A program made the translations under genes and the position numbers. Below, in pieces: positions 33,567 through 46,025 of a stretch of 64,000 nt of DNA. Each line of letters opens with the position of its first letter. Position 1 is the first letter of the stretch. This stretch comes from Nageia nagi (taxonomy: Eukaryota; Pinophyta), in NCBI GenBank assembly GCA_050084985.1, contig JBITNC010000001.1, forward strand, positions 29,078,001 through 29,142,000. Reading direction: 5' to 3'. The notes beneath the pieces were generated by a model. It saw only the letters and a list, made by a program, of their open reading frames with translations, had not been told where the DNA came from and did not search any database.

Positions 33567-34079
33567 TAAGTTATAAATTTACCTATATTGTTTAGTATAT
33601 TGTACCATCTACATCCTCTCTTTTTTGTAATGCATTCATAATTATCTCATGTTCCTTCATCAAAATACTCTAAAAACACTCTATTCTTATGTATCCCTTT
33701 AAATATAACAAGTTTTATATTTATTTTGAGTACCAAATGTGACTAGTGTATAATGTTCTTATGTATCTCATAATCTTTGTATGCAAGCAAATCATTATTT
33801 CTTTTGAGATATGTTTGTAGCCATGTGCCAAAAACCACCATAGAACCTATTGGATACTCAAATCCATCATCATCAAATCAAGTAGAAGTTAACTTATGTT
33901 TTGTTTCAACACATCAAACTAACTAATACTCTATTCCCTCTTCATTCCCCTTAGGTGACACAATAACATACACATGACTTGCAACCGAAATTTGTATCAA
34001 TAAAGTATGATATATAAAATAAACATATATACATAATTGTGCATTCATATAAATATATTAAATTAAATATTTTAATTTA
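33567..34079. other. No gene recognised
   Basis: AT-rich DNA. The minus strand has faint protein-like scraps that may be the decayed downstream end of the reading frame at 34,080-36,850. Confidence 0.35.
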
Positions 34080-36850
34080 AAACAAATTAAATCATCTTCT
34101 TGGACAAGGTTCGAAACACGATCATAGTCATCTCATGCAAACAATTGATTCTTATATTCAATTGTTGTTTTCTATTGATCATGTGATTCTATAGGTGTTA
34201 AAGGTCTTTGTTTCTATTATTTGACCCATTATTTATTTGTACATACTTCCCAATTGCCTGCAATACAAAATTGACAAAAACATGCGAGATCCGTTGTCCA
34301 TATGGTCCATATGCTTGCATTTAAACTCCTATATGAATGTGACTTTGCAAATCCACTTATTTTCTCACAATAATGATGACTAAGAATATTCTCTTCCTTA
34401 ACTAACCAAAAGAATCACCAAATTGTAGAATTCTCACTTGATCATGTAGATAATTTTTTATCATACCAATATACAATTCCATGTGCATCTTTAAATTTGG
34501 TTGTATCTTCAAATTTTAGTTGATCTTTAGAAAGAGATATTTTAATGCATGGACCATATCCATCATGTTCTTTGTTATCGTGTCCATATTAAAAAGACTC
34601 CACATATATTGGATATTATTCTCTTTGTGAACCTTACTTAACTAACAAAACATATGTTCATTTTTAAACTATCTCGTATAATTATCTGACCAAATTAAAT
34701 ATTGTGCCATTTGAATTTCTACTTCCTAAAATTTGTTGTAAAATAATTTAAAGAAATATTGGATAAACTATGATGAGTGTAATTGATTTTCACTCACATA
34801 GAAATGATACTCCCTCAAAAAGTTTCTATTATCTTTTGTACTATCATCTACATGTCTATATATAATATAAACAAAAATAGAAACTTGAACTGAATTATAA
34901 TATTGAGATTGAATTTCTTCTTATGGTGCAAGAGTATAGTTTTTTGCAAAGTCAACTACTAATAATATAGTTCTAATAAAAAATGTGTTTCTACATAAGT
35001 GAAATTGACTATGAAACCATTGAGCATGTTGAGAGTGTTACACATATTTGGGTACTATCTTACTCTTAAAATAATCCATGAATGTTTGCACACTAATATT
35101 TTCAATGATCAAATAAACATGCTTTCTAATTTTTCCATCCTTCAAAGAATAATCAATATTCTTGAATTTTTAACATCGACTAATTGTTGTCCAAATTCAT
35201 GTTCACTAGTTTCATGCATACATCCTCCTAACAATGAAAAGTTACCACAACTATTGCATTGTCTAGAAATGCATGCTTTAAAATAAAATGATTGCTTATT
35301 AGGAGTTTAAAAAAACAACCTTGTTATAAACTTGTTGATATTTTTAGAAGGCATATTAGTAATACCACATTCCTGCATCAAATCATTAGTATGCAAAGTA
35401 CAAAAGATATGTCAAAATACATAATAATAATATCTAAATTGCATATAAGTTTTACAACAACATGATACTCTTTGTTTGTTAATTTTCACATACAAGGTTT
35501 GCATTTTTCAAATGATCTTTGATTAATATTAAATGGTAGCAATGATTCACCAAAATTTTTTATATAAAGTTTAATTTGGGTCATATCTAATAGGTGTTTA
35601 GCATGAGAATCATGATTTTTTGATCCCACTCTTCATTTCAAAACATCTCTAGTATTAGATGAAACCCTAGTATTATCATGCCAAAATGTTTCAATTAAAG
35701 ATTTATTTGTGTTATTCAATTTCATTTTAGACCATGGGAGTCTACCATTAAAACTCCAACATTGGTTGACTAGATCAATTTATATACTTTGTCTTCTCTT
35801 TGTGGGTCTTTGCAAAGTTTTCCGATTTATGTTTAGAAATCCACTAACCTTACCTACGATGTTTTTATTTGAAGTTGTTTTATTTACTAAAGCTATTGTT
35901 ATAGCTCAACGTGTTGCATTCTTATCTTTATATTGACTCTTCTTTCTTATAGAGTCAATGAAACTAATAACAATAAATGTAACTTATTGAAGGGGTTCAT
36001 ATTTCTTCACACAGCTGCTTGAAGTTTTCACTAATTTTCTTATTTTATGCATTGTCATTAATTGCAATAGGAGTTGACATTGAAAACCTAATATTTTCTT
36101 AGAGAAAAATTGATCATATACCATATTTGCATATCTTCTTATTTGTCTCCAAGATTTCTTATTAGGGATATTATCTAATCTATTACTTTCAATTTGATAA
36201 AAAATATTATTAAAAGAATTATTAAAACTAGGGTTTTCAATATAATTTACTATTTCTATTTGTTGATGATTATAATTAATATCATTTATATTATCAAAAA
36301 TGGGTTGAAAGACATATCTAAATTTATTTCAATATTTGCATTTCACATATCATTCAAAGGAGTATCTAAAGGCAAACTTGGATTTGTATACATAATTATT
36401 GGAATATAAGCTTCATTCACTAGTAGATTTGAAGATGTACTTGGATTCAAAGCTTCATCCAATGTTTTATTTGAAGCTTCTATCATATCCACATGTTTCA
36501 TAGTTAAATAATCTATGTTCATCTCTTCAATTACTTTCTCCTAATTGTTCTCCTCCTCAATTGCAGTTGAACTTGATTCTTTAATCCTTGCATATCTATC
36601 TCTTTGTATTTTTGCCTCCTCTTTATTCACTTGAATTTCTTTAGGTGTCATAGTCCCCTTGCTCTCTTTGTTTGATGATGTTTTGAACCCATTGATTACC
36701 AAAATTATGAAAGCAAACTTAAAAAACTATCTTTGCTCAAGAATTTCTTCTAAAAGTGATAATTTATTCCTTCTAAAAATCCTTCTTTTACCATCAAATA
36801 TTCTTATTGGACCTTCAAAAATACTACAATAGTTGCCACCTTTGATAGGA
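34080..36850 (-). pseudogene. Large decayed coding sequence, unassigned family
   Basis: The minus strand can be read over about 2.7 kb, with many stops and shifts, as one protein. It starts near a Met at about 36,690 (MGSKHHQTKRARG) or upstream (IFEGPIRIFDGKRRIFRRNK, about 36,820). Then come MTPKEIQVNKEEAKIQRDRY, EASNKTLDEALNPSTSSNLL (36,420-36,490), QYKDKNATR and NIVGKVSGFLNINRKTLQR (35,800-35,940), TFWHDNTRVSSNTRD (35,650-35,700), QRSFEKCKPC (35,490-35,525), MQECGITNMPSKN (35,345-35,386) and ISRQCNSCGNFSLLGGCMHE (35,213-35,283). Later pieces include NICGVFLIW and EVCTNK (to about 34,240). Paired cysteines (CKPC, CNSC) suggest metal-binding sites in a protein of 700 or more residues. It resembles large uncharacterised eukaryotic proteins I have a vague memory of, possibly transposon-encoded. 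No function is claimed. Confidence 0.5.
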
Positions 36851-37213
36851 GGATGAAAATTGAGTAGAAAGAGCTTCTTTTGAATAATTTTACATTAGAA
36901 AAATGCAAGAACATCACTTTCAAAGTTCTGGATAATGCAGAGTACATACAAGATGATGCGGAGTTTAGATAGAGTATTTTTCAAAGTACTATTGTTAGCA
37001 ACGGGTACATAAGGAATAAATTTTTCTTTCAAAATGAAATTTCATTCCTTTTTAATGTTAAAAAAATAAAGAAATTTTGTTTTGAACTAAAATTTCATTT
37101 TTTTGAATTCAATTTTAGGTTTGGGCTTGGGAAAGGTTTGGTGGGCTAGGTCTTAGCCTTTGCAACTTCTTGTTCATGGCAATGGGAGTGATAAATCTTG
37201 AATTTTGATGGAT
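36851..37213. other. No gene recognised
   Basis: AT-rich stretch between the decayed reading frame and the solo LTR; it contains aaatttcatt-type phrases similar to those at 23.6 kb. Confidence 0.4.
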
Positions 37214-37218
37214 ATTTG

Positions 37219-37707
37219 TGAAGGAATTAGATCTAGACTAATCCTCAAGGTCCAAGACTATAGGAAACTATCATCCAACATCTACAAGCTAATAACACCA
37301 TTCACACAAGATAACACAAATATAATGTGGTTCCTCCCTCCTTGGGAGTACATCCACAACTAGTTCTCAATTCTCAATCTATGCACCTCTTACTACAATT
37401 CTCTTTCTCTCCTACACAAACTAGTAGAGTAATCTTACTCCAAAAACTTAGTTATGTTACAAGAGGAGAGGCCCTCTATTTATAGCATGAGAGCACCTCC
37501 CTAACCTCCCTTTAACCCAAGGGTAAGGTTAAGGTTACAATAAATGTATTACCTAACTTTAACCTACCAACTAACCCCATGGTAAGGTCAAAGTCTACAT
37601 AATAAAGAATTCAATTAATCTCTTAAGGTATCTACATATTCTTTAAGTGATTAATTGAACTTACAAGGAGTTTAGATATTCACAATATTTCATTACAAAT
37701 TCTAACA
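37219..37707 (-). mobile_element. Solo LTR (489 bp) with 5-bp target-site duplication
   Basis: On the minus strand it begins TGTTAGAATTTG and ends AATTCCTTCA; on the plus strand TGAAGGAATT ... TTCTAACA. It is flanked by ATTTG on both sides (37,214-37,218 and 37,708-37,712). A TATA box lies in minus-strand GCTATAAATAGAGGGCC (about 37,471-37,487). No internal region adjoins it: the Copia pol remnant to its right is on the other strand. Its ends resemble those of the Copia LTRs at 45.5 and 53.2 kb (TGTTGGAATG...CCTTCA), so it is a related Copia family, reduced by LTR-LTR recombination. Confidence 0.85.
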
Positions 37708-38019
37708 ATTTGATCACATTTTCCTAAGGAATTTTTTCACAAAATTAAAATCCATTTCATATCAAAGAGTACAAATTACAAATATGTATTTTTTTTACAA
37801 TTTGATTATATTTTCTATTTATAAATTAATTTTCAATGAAAATGGGTCCTTAAACTTGACCATTGACCATGGAAGGCATGGGAACCATGGAGGTCAAAAC
37901 CAAAGAAGGCACCAAGAAGGTAAATATCATCTACTATACTCCCAATCTCAAACAAAATTTGCTAAGTGTTGGATAAATTATGGAGAATAACTATAAGCTT
38001 GTTTTTGAAGATAGAAAGT

Positions 38020-38076
38020 GTGTGATCTATGATAAGAACAATGGTCAAGTGTGATCTATGATAAGAACAATGGTCA
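38020..38076 (+). repeat. 29-bp tandem duplication in the Copia remnant
   Basis: gtgtgatctatgataagaac... is repeated with period 29 (copies from 38,020 and 38,049). 29 is not a multiple of three, so this duplication shifts the frame. Confidence 0.9.
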
Positions 38077-39875
38077 TAGGCTGGTCACTATAGTCCTAAT
38101 GACCAAGAATAGATTATTTCCACTCAAATTCGGAGGATATTATGCCAAACTAGCAAATATGGTCATGGAGAACAAGAGTTGGCTTTGGCATATGAGATAT
38201 GGCCATCTAAGCTACCCAAGTTTGAAATTGTTGACATATTAACAAATGATTCATGGGCTTCCCAAGATTGAAGAAGAGAAGATAGTGTGTGAAGGATGTG
38301 CTTTGGGAAAGCACTTATGGATGAAGTTACCAAGAGGCCAAGCTTGGAGAGCTTACTATCCCCTTCAATTGGTGTATTCTGATATTTATGGTCTCATGCA
38401 AACACAAAGTATTGGTAATAACTCCTACTTCCTTACTTTCATAGATGATTACACAAGGATGTGTTGGATCTATTTGCTAAATTTTAAGGATCAAGCTTTT
38501 GACTATTTTAAAGATTTTAAAACTCATGTAGAAAAGCAAAGTGAATGAGTTGTAAAGTGTTTAAGGATTGATAGAGTAGGAGAGTTTTTCTCCAATAAAT
38601 TCCTCAAGTTTTGCAATGATTATGGAATAAAGAGGCAACTCATAGCTGCCTATAATCCACAACAAAATGGTACATTAGAGAGGAATAATCAAACCATAAT
38701 GAAGATATCAATCAACATGTTACAAAATAAAAATTTGAGCAATATGTATTGGGCTAATGTAGTAAGGACAATAGTATATAACTTGAATAGAAGTCCAACT
38801 TCAAGCTTAGATGGCATCACACCTTATGAGGCATGGTATGAGAAAAAAACCTACTGTTAAGAGTTTTAGACTTTTTGGTTGTCTTGCTTATGCTCACATT
38901 CCTAATGAAAATAGGAGAAAGTTAAATCCTAAGAGTTAAGCATGTATTTTTCTTGGCTATTATGAGCAAAACAAGGCATATATATTGTATAATCGAAAAA
39001 CCTATAAGGTTTTTGTGTCTAAAGATGTAATTTTTGATGAAAGATGAGAATGGGATCATCAAAAACTCATTGATGATGATAAATCCAATTAAGATAGCTC
39101 CTCTAAAGTTCAACCTTTGGATCAAGAAAAGCCTTCACTTTCCAAGGTAGAAGAAGCAAAGAAAGGTAAAAGAGCACTTAAAGCATACCCATCCAACCAA
39201 ATGTTGGATCTAAATTTCTTAAGAAGATTCACAAGGAGCCAAGCAAGTGAGCTTGATCAAGTTATAAAAAGGTTTGAAAATTTGAATATGTATGGTGATG
39301 AGGATATTGATGAACCCAAAGGTGATGTAGTTAACTATGCTTTGATAGTATAGAAATTAAACCATATAACTATGATCAAGCTTGCACTAATGATTTGTGG
39401 TTTAAGGCTATGGAGGAAGAGTTGTATTCCATCAATAGGAATGATCCTTGGGAACTTGTGGAGCTTCCCAAAGGAAAGAAGCATGTTGGATGCAAATGGA
39501 TATATAAGAAAAAATACAATTTTAATGGAAGAATTGAGAGACACAAGGCAAATCTTGTAGCAAAGAGCTTCACCTAACGTTATGAATTTGATTATGAGGA
39601 GACATTTTCTCCGATAGCAAGATAAGAGATAATACAATTGATTCTTTCCTTAGCTATCCACAAAGGTTGGCCAATGAATCATATAGATGTCAAAAGTACA
39701 TTCCTTAATGGCTATTCAAATGAAGAGGTTTATGTACAACAACCTCAAGGATTTGAGTTAGAAGGGAGTGAAATCTCATGTATAAGTTAAAAAAGGCCTT
39801 GTATGGCCTCAAGTAAGCTCCAAGAGCTTGGTATGCAAGGATTGATGGTTACTTCCATTAATATGATTTCAATCC

Positions 39876-39934
39876 TTGCAAACTAGTGTTTACAGATGTA
39901 AATGGAAAAATTATATCAAATTTTTGATACACCA
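39876..39934 (+). repeat. 59-bp repeat at left edge of the Gypsy remnant
   Basis: ttgcaaactagtgttt... aligns without gaps to 44,628-44,686 with about 9 differences in 59 positions. The two copies bracket the Gypsy coding remnant in direct orientation. They may be LTR remnants, or a Copia segment present on both sides of the insertion. Confidence 0.7.
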
Positions 39935-39935
39935 G

Positions 39936-41480
39936 TGCAAACTAAAGAAATGTTAGGGGTTAAAATGCTAGAAGAGGAATAATGAGGAACACTAATTAGT
40001 AGGTTCCTGCAAATAATACTAATAGTTCTTCTAGCCATTCCAATCAAAATAATGGAGGAGAAGAAGCCATCATGAGACCACAAGAGCAAGTGGTAGAGCA
40101 ACAAGAACTAATAAACAATCTACCAAGTTAGAAAATTGACCCTCCAAGATAAAAAATATGATCCAATCCTTCTAGTACAAGCAAGATTGGGTGGATTGAA
40201 AAACTAGATTTAGGCAAGGATTGAATAAGAACTTGCCTCTGATATGAAGAAAGCCTTGATACCCAAGTTTATTGGAAAGCATGAAGGTGAACATGTAGAA
40301 GTATGGTTAGAGGAGGTCAAAACATACTTCTTAATGAAAAATCCATCACCAAAAATCAAGACCATGTGGGCTACTTACAACTTTCAAGATATTCCTCTCG
40401 AATGGTGGAAGCATTTCAAAAAAGATTTATTCCTTAGATCTATTTCGATAAGAAACATGTGAAATATTATACACTTCAATAAGGATCCATGAGTGTGCAC
40501 AAATATCATCAAAAGTTCTTTAAAATTCTTAAGTATGTTGTAGATGACAAAAATCACTTGAAGGTTCACAAATTTCTGGTAGGGTTGGATTCCAAAGTTA
40601 AGACTATGGTCAACATCCTAGACCCTAAGATAATGGAATAGAATTATGATCTGGCCAAGTGATCGAAAAGTAACTTGGGCATTACAAAAACCTTCATGAA
40701 ATATTTTTCAAATAAAAAAGATAAGGAATCTTTTTGGAAGAATAGAGGTGCTGAGCAATAAGCTATGCATGATGATAATAGAAAGGTCAATCAGAATCAT
40801 AAAGATGGAAAATTTCCTAGACTTAAGAAGAAGCAACTTGGGAATAAGGTTTCAAGAAGAAGGGTTTCTAGAAGAAGAATCATTAATTTAGAAAATAAAA
40901 TCTAAACCATGGGAATGTAAATCAAGGATTTAGGAACCCAAACCAAGGATTCCCTAAGCAAAGAAATAACTAGTATGCACCTAAGGATAACACCCATAGA
41001 AAAAAAAGAAAGCTCTACATGATGGATGTTGGAACTATGGTGGAGCACATTATGCAAGTCAATGCCCTTTGAAGACTAACCCACCTAAGGATCATTGAAT
41101 TTTTATAGCAATTGGATCAAGACAAGCTCGAGGACAAGCTACACCTCTCTAGATCTTGGGTAAAATTTATAGCAAATCTTTGATAGATTATGGTGCAACA
41201 AATAGTTTTATTTCAAATTATTTAGTGAAAGACATGATTAAGGCACCATTAGTTTTGACAAATGGATGGCAAGTAGAGTTTTGGTTTGATAAAAAATGTT
41301 ATGTTAAATAATATTTTAGGAATGTTGAGATCGAGTTACTCAAAGGGTTAATTATGCGGGACTTATATGTGGTTCCCTTAGCATCCTACGATATTATCCT
41401 AAGAATGGATTGGTTAATGGCACATAAATATTTGATAAATTTTTAGAAGATATGGGTGGAATACATCGATTTATCACAAA
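39936..41480 (+). pseudogene. Gypsy-type retrotransposon, gag and protease remnant
   Basis: Plus-strand Ty3/Gypsy gag with MKKALIPKFIGKHEGEHVEV then WLEEVKTYF (40,244-40,335) and WWKHFKKDLFL, the capsid-type (retrotrans_gag) region. The nucleocapsid zinc knuckle at about 41,025-41,080 reads CWNYGGAHYASQC; the second cysteine is Tyr, so the CCHC site is broken. A protease segment follows with SLIDYGATNSFISN at about 41,178-41,215, where the usual DSGA is DYGA, and YDIILRMDWL at about 41,390-41,415. Stops and frameshifts are frequent. Confidence 0.8.
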
Positions 41481-43000
41481 ATTGATACAAGGTGTTTAGT
41501 GATCAAGGACCATTTGAACCCTACTTGATCATAACCATGCAAATAAAAAGAAGTATTCAAAAAAGGGAAATGATTTTTGTAGTTAAGGTTAAAGAAATGG
41601 AAGAAGAGGATAAAGATGTAGATATGTTAAACAAGTATTCAGTATTGAGAGAATACAAATATGTATTTCCTAAAGAATTACCAGATCTACCCCTAAAATG
41701 AGAATTTGACTTCTCGATAGATCTAGTGCCAGGAGCTGAACCTATCTCTAGAACCCCCTATAGAATGAACACCATTGAGATGCAAAAGTTAAAAGTGTAG
41801 TTATAATATCTTTTGGAGAGGTTGATAAAGCCTAGTGTATCACCCTAGGGAGCTCCTATATTGTTTGTCAAAAAGATGGATGGGACATTGAGATTGTGTG
41901 TTGAATACAATATGTTGAACAAGATCACCATCAAAAATAGGTATCCTCTACCTAGGATTGATGACTTATTTGACCAGCTCAAAGATGCTGTTATCTTTTC
42001 CAAGATAGACTTAAGATTAGGTTACCACTAATTGAGGATAAAATAATTAGATATCCATAAGATAGCCTTCAAGACTAGATATGGACATTATGAGTTTGTG
42101 ATTTTATCATTTAGGCTAATGAATGCTCTTGCAATATTCATGAATATAATGAATAATGTTTATTGAGAATACTTAGACAAATTTATACTAGTCTTTCTAG
42201 ATGATATTCTCATATACTCAAGAAATGAGGAGGAGCATAACCATCATTTGAGATTAGAATTAAAGGTTTTGATATGATATTAACTATATGGTAAATTATC
42301 TATATGATTTCTATTTTTCCCATATTAAATACTTAGGTCACATTATTTCTACCAAAGGAATGTCAATCGATAATAAAAAAGTAGAAGCAATAATGAGTTG
42401 GCATGTGCCAACAAATATGATTGAGGTAAGAAGTTTAATGGGATTAGCTAGATATTATAGAAGATTTGTTAAGGAATTTTCAAAGATAGCCAATCCTATC
42501 ACCAGTCTATAGAAGAAAAATAAATTATTTAAGTGGATAGAGAAGTGTGAAAAGGCTTTCACAAATCTGAAAGAAAAGCTTACCTTTACACTAGTTCTCA
42601 CTATCCCCGATGCACACAGTGATTTCATAGTGTGCACAAATGCATAATTAGAGGGTTTGGGTGGATTATTATCACAAAATGGAAATCATATAGCATATGA
42701 ATCCAAAAATTTTAAAATACATGAGTTGAATTATGCTACATATGATCTCGAGTTGGAATCTATAGTGCATGCACTCAAGATGTGGAGGCATTACCTGCTA
42801 GAAAAACCTTTCAAATTGGAAATAGATCATCAAAGTTTGAAATACTTATTCACTCAGCCTGACTTAAATGCTAGACAAAGGCAATGGATGAAATTCCTCA
42901 TCGAATATGATTTTGGTATTGAGTATATCAAGGGTAAAGAAAATAAAGTGGCAGATGTATTAAGTCGAAGAAGATATGTAAATGCCATGATAAGAACCCA
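41481..43000 (+). pseudogene. Gypsy reverse transcriptase and RNase H remnant
   Basis: RT motifs in order: a [13 protein letters not shown] segment (about 41,730-41,765), [20 protein letters not shown] with stops nearby (about 41,850-41,905), [11 protein letters not shown] (about 41,997-42,030), AFKTRYGHYEFVILSF (42,065-42,112) and [16 protein letters not shown] (42,191-42,240), the catalytic motif. The connection region KYLGHIISTKGMSIDNKKVE is at 42,325-42,390 with SLMGLARYYRRFVKEFSKIA. RNase H follows: YESKNFKIHELNYATYDLEL (42,690-42,750) and IEYIKGKENKVADVLSRR (42,920-42,972). Long stretches are still open, but the first RNase H aspartate region is disrupted and stops separate the blocks. 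Confidence 0.85.
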
Positions 43001-43079
43001 ATTTTACTTGTTTGATCAAGTGAGAATATTACAACAAGAGGATCCATACTATAAATCCTTTAGAAAAATGATCAACTCA

Positions 43080-43795
43080 AGACTTTACTAAAAAAATGGA
43101 ATTTTGTATTTTAGAGATAGATTAGTCATCTGAAAAAAAGGAGATTTAAGAAATTTGATCCTACATGAAGCCCATCATTCTCCATATGCAGCACATCCAA
43201 GCAGAATGAATATGAGAGAAGAATTGAAACAAAAATTTTATTGGGATGGAATGAAGAAGGATATAGTAGAGTTTATGGCAAGGTGCTTGGAATTCCAAAA
43301 AGTGAAAGCAAAACATCAACATCCTAGTGGATATTTGTATCCCCACGATAGTTTGACATAAAAATAATAAGTGATTTCAATGGATTTCATAGTTGGTTTG
43401 TCAAAAACCAAATTTAATCATGATTCCATATTAGTTGTGGTTGATAAATTAACCAAGGTTGTACATTTTATACCTGGTAACACCATAGATGATGCCCCTG
43501 TAGTAGCTAATAAGTTTGCACATGAAATATTTAGATTGCATGGATTTTTTGAAGTAATAATCTCAAATAGGGATTCTAAATTCAATTTAGTATTTTACAA
43601 ATCATTACACAAGGCATTGGACACAAAGTTAAATATGATCTCAACTTATCATCATGAGATAGACGAATAGATAGAACGTGTGAACATAGTCCTCAAGGAC
43701 ATGCTTAAAATGTATTGCATGGAACAAAATACCAAATGGAAGAAGTCTCTCTTCCCTCTCCAAGTCAAGGTGCATTCTTTTGTATTTCTAAAAAT
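43080..43795 (+). pseudogene. Gypsy integrase remnant, 3' truncated
   Basis: Zinc-binding region: HEAHHSPYAAHPSRMN (43,164-43,210) then CLEFQKVKAKHQHPSG, in which the second Cys of CxxC is Phe. Core: MDFIVGLSKTK (43,380-43,412), the D of SNRDSKF (about 43,565-43,585), and the glutamate in IERVN (about 43,672-43,686). The frame fades after WKKSLFPLQVKVHSF (to about 43,785). No chromodomain or 3' LTR could be read. Confidence 0.8.
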
Positions 43796-45542
43796 CCTAA
43801 GTTAAAGTAGTCCTATTTTGATGTTATTTAAGGAGTTGTATGAAAAGATTGTTTGTTAAAGACTCATGGAATTAATTGTTGATAACGGTCTTATACTATT
43901 TGAAGGAATATATTAATTATTTTGTTTGTCATAATGCATGTGGAGGTTGGTATCTTATCTTTTCCTTTAAAATTAAAGGAGTGGGATCTTAATATTTTTA
44001 TTCATTATTCCCTTTTATTTAAATTAATGGAAAGTCCCAAGTACAAATTGAGTCTAGTTAATTAATTCCATTGTGATTAGTTCTTTACCTTATTTTGATT
44101 TTACTTCCTTTCCTCCTCAGAAATTACTTTGCTTTTCATGTTAAAGTTAGAATATAAGGTGAGATTTCATAAAGGTAGTTATTATTATATTTTAGCTATC
44201 TCCTAACACATGATATGTCATGAAGTTCTAGAAACTTCTATTTGTTTGGCAAGAGATTTTTAACCTTATCTAGTGGTGTCATATTCTTTTATTCCCAAAA
44301 ATTTACTATGTTGAGAAAATGATTGGATCTAGCCCCAAATCCTTCTTTGAGTACAATAATATTTGTTCTCAATCCATGGATGTGTTTTACAATTTGGATT
44401 GAGTTTTGAAAGACTTTTTATGATAGCCTCCTGTTAAAAGAATGAGGGTAAGTGAAAGAGTTGAGTCTTCCACCCTAAGCCATGGATATTGTTAAATTCT
44501 ATTACCATAAAACTTGTTTTTCCCCAATGTCTACTATCAAAAATTCCTATGATGCCATATGTTGGGTAAAGTAATGCACAAACTCATAGGATAGAGAAAC
44601 AAATAAATCTCTGTATGTTTCCAAATGTTGCAAACTAGTGTTTGTAGATTTAAATGGAAATATTGTCTTAGATTTTTGAAACACCATGAGGATACAAGTA
44701 ACAAATAATAGTTTAAAATGCATACCTAAAAACATACTAAAATCTCATTCTTTACTTATTCAATACCATGGAAATCTACTATGAGGGCATGTGCTATGAG
44801 TTTTGATAGAATATGCAGAGAAAGAAGTAAATCCAAATTGGAGTACACCCTATTGAAAATATTCCTCTCATTCTCACAAGATTCTAAATCTATTTGTTAT
44901 AATATGCCTTAAATAATGCATCCTTGCATTCTATGCAATCCTAAATCTACTATGACATTAATATTTCATCTTGTATTCATGCAATCTATTAGATGATTTA
45001 CTAGAAAGGTTTGCTGATGGATATGATGGATAATGATTCCATTAACTAGTTACTTTGCCATTCACTTTTGCTATTGTGTATAGGAGAGCTTTTCAACCCT
45101 TGATACCACCATTTAATGATAAATAGGAGTGCCATGGTCTATGACTTCATGAGCCTTCTCTGATAGCATAATATAGTCAATTAATGTATAATCTTGAATG
45201 TATAATATGAAATATGTGTGAATGGTACCAAAAATAAATGTATATCATTGTTGATGATGTATAGATAGAGTGCATTTGTCTTGAAATAAATTTAAGGTGG
45301 TAATAATTCTTTATTAAAAGAAGGATTAAATTATTTGAAGAAAATAAAAGGTAGTGATTGTATAAAATTATAATAAGATAGTATTCAAACTATAGTAATA
45401 TGGAATGGTATAAAATTTTAATAGTTAACAAGTAATCAATTAGATAGATTAATGCATGACCAAGGGAAGAAGGTAGTTTGTAAAGGATCTAAAATTCTTC
45501 TAAAGGTCTATAAAGATAGAAATAATGTAATCTTCTTATATC
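43796..45542. other. No gene recognised; 59-bp repeat copy at 44,628-44,686
   Basis: AT-rich sequence. Apart from the second copy of the 59-bp repeat (44,628-44,686) I see no coding or RNA feature. Part of it may be remnant 3' sequence of the Gypsy element. Confidence 0.45.
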
Positions 45543-45547
45543 ATGGT

Positions 45548-46016
45548 TGAAGGATTGAACTATAACATTAACAATCCTAATCACATCTAACAAACTCACA
45601 AAGCAATCTCATAAAGATAACTTAAGATATAAGTGGTTCCTTCAACTAGGAGTACATCCACTAACTAGATCTCACTTCATTCATAATATGAAATCTTACA
45701 AACTTTTTAAATTTTTCTCTTAAACATTATCTTATAGCATAACTTTACTTCACAAATTGGTATATGATAACAAAGAGAGAGCCTTCTATTTATAGGCCAA
45801 AATCCCTCTTTAGATCACCCTTTTACACAATGTACAAAGGCATGTCATGCACTCCATTTTACCTAAGGAACATGTTCATGATATGGAGTGTAGGATAAGT
45901 TATATTATCATATTCATTTAAATACTTAAGGTATCAAATGATACCTTTAAGTATTAATGAACTTAAATAAAATATTATTACAAAACCTTTACAATAATGC
46001 ATTATACATTCCAACA
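45548..46016 (-). repeat. 3' LTR of the Copia element
   Basis: 469 bp, TGTTGGAATG...CCTTCA on the minus strand. TATA box in CCTATAAATAGAAGGC (minus, about 45,785-45,800). Lacks 29 bp present in the 5' LTR (after acaatcctaatc). Confidence 0.95.
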
Positions 46017-46025
46017 CTCCCCCTT
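46017..46025 (-). promoter_or_regulatory. Polypurine tract of the Copia element
   Basis: Minus strand AAGGGGGAG directly abuts the TGTTGG start of the 3' LTR, the usual place for priming plus-strand DNA synthesis. Confidence 0.85.

Larger units (their letters stand above)
37917..39935 (+). pseudogene. Copia-type retrotransposon pol remnant
   Basis: Plus-strand Ty1/Copia polyprotein relic without LTRs. In order: IIYYTPNLKQNLLSVG, which follows the protease (37,926-37,975); GAG-pre-integrase LWHMRYGHLSYPSLKLL (38,184-38,235) with CEGCALGKH (38,288-38,315) completing the HHCC zinc site; integrase core YSDIYGLM and LTFIDDYTRMCWIYLL (38,376-38,480), two of the catalytic acids in place; an IGYYE-like C-terminal region; and the start of reverse transcriptase, WFKAMEEELYSINRNDPWEL then GCKWIYKKKYNFNGRIERHK (39,399-39,550). 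It stops within RT near 39,870-39,935. Several frameshifts and stops make it dead. Confidence 0.85.

Noticed and set aside
37735-37916. Possible second LTR partner for the solo LTR at 37.2-37.7 kb
   Set aside because: The sequence right of the TSD is not LTR-like and the neighbouring pol remnant is on the opposite strand.
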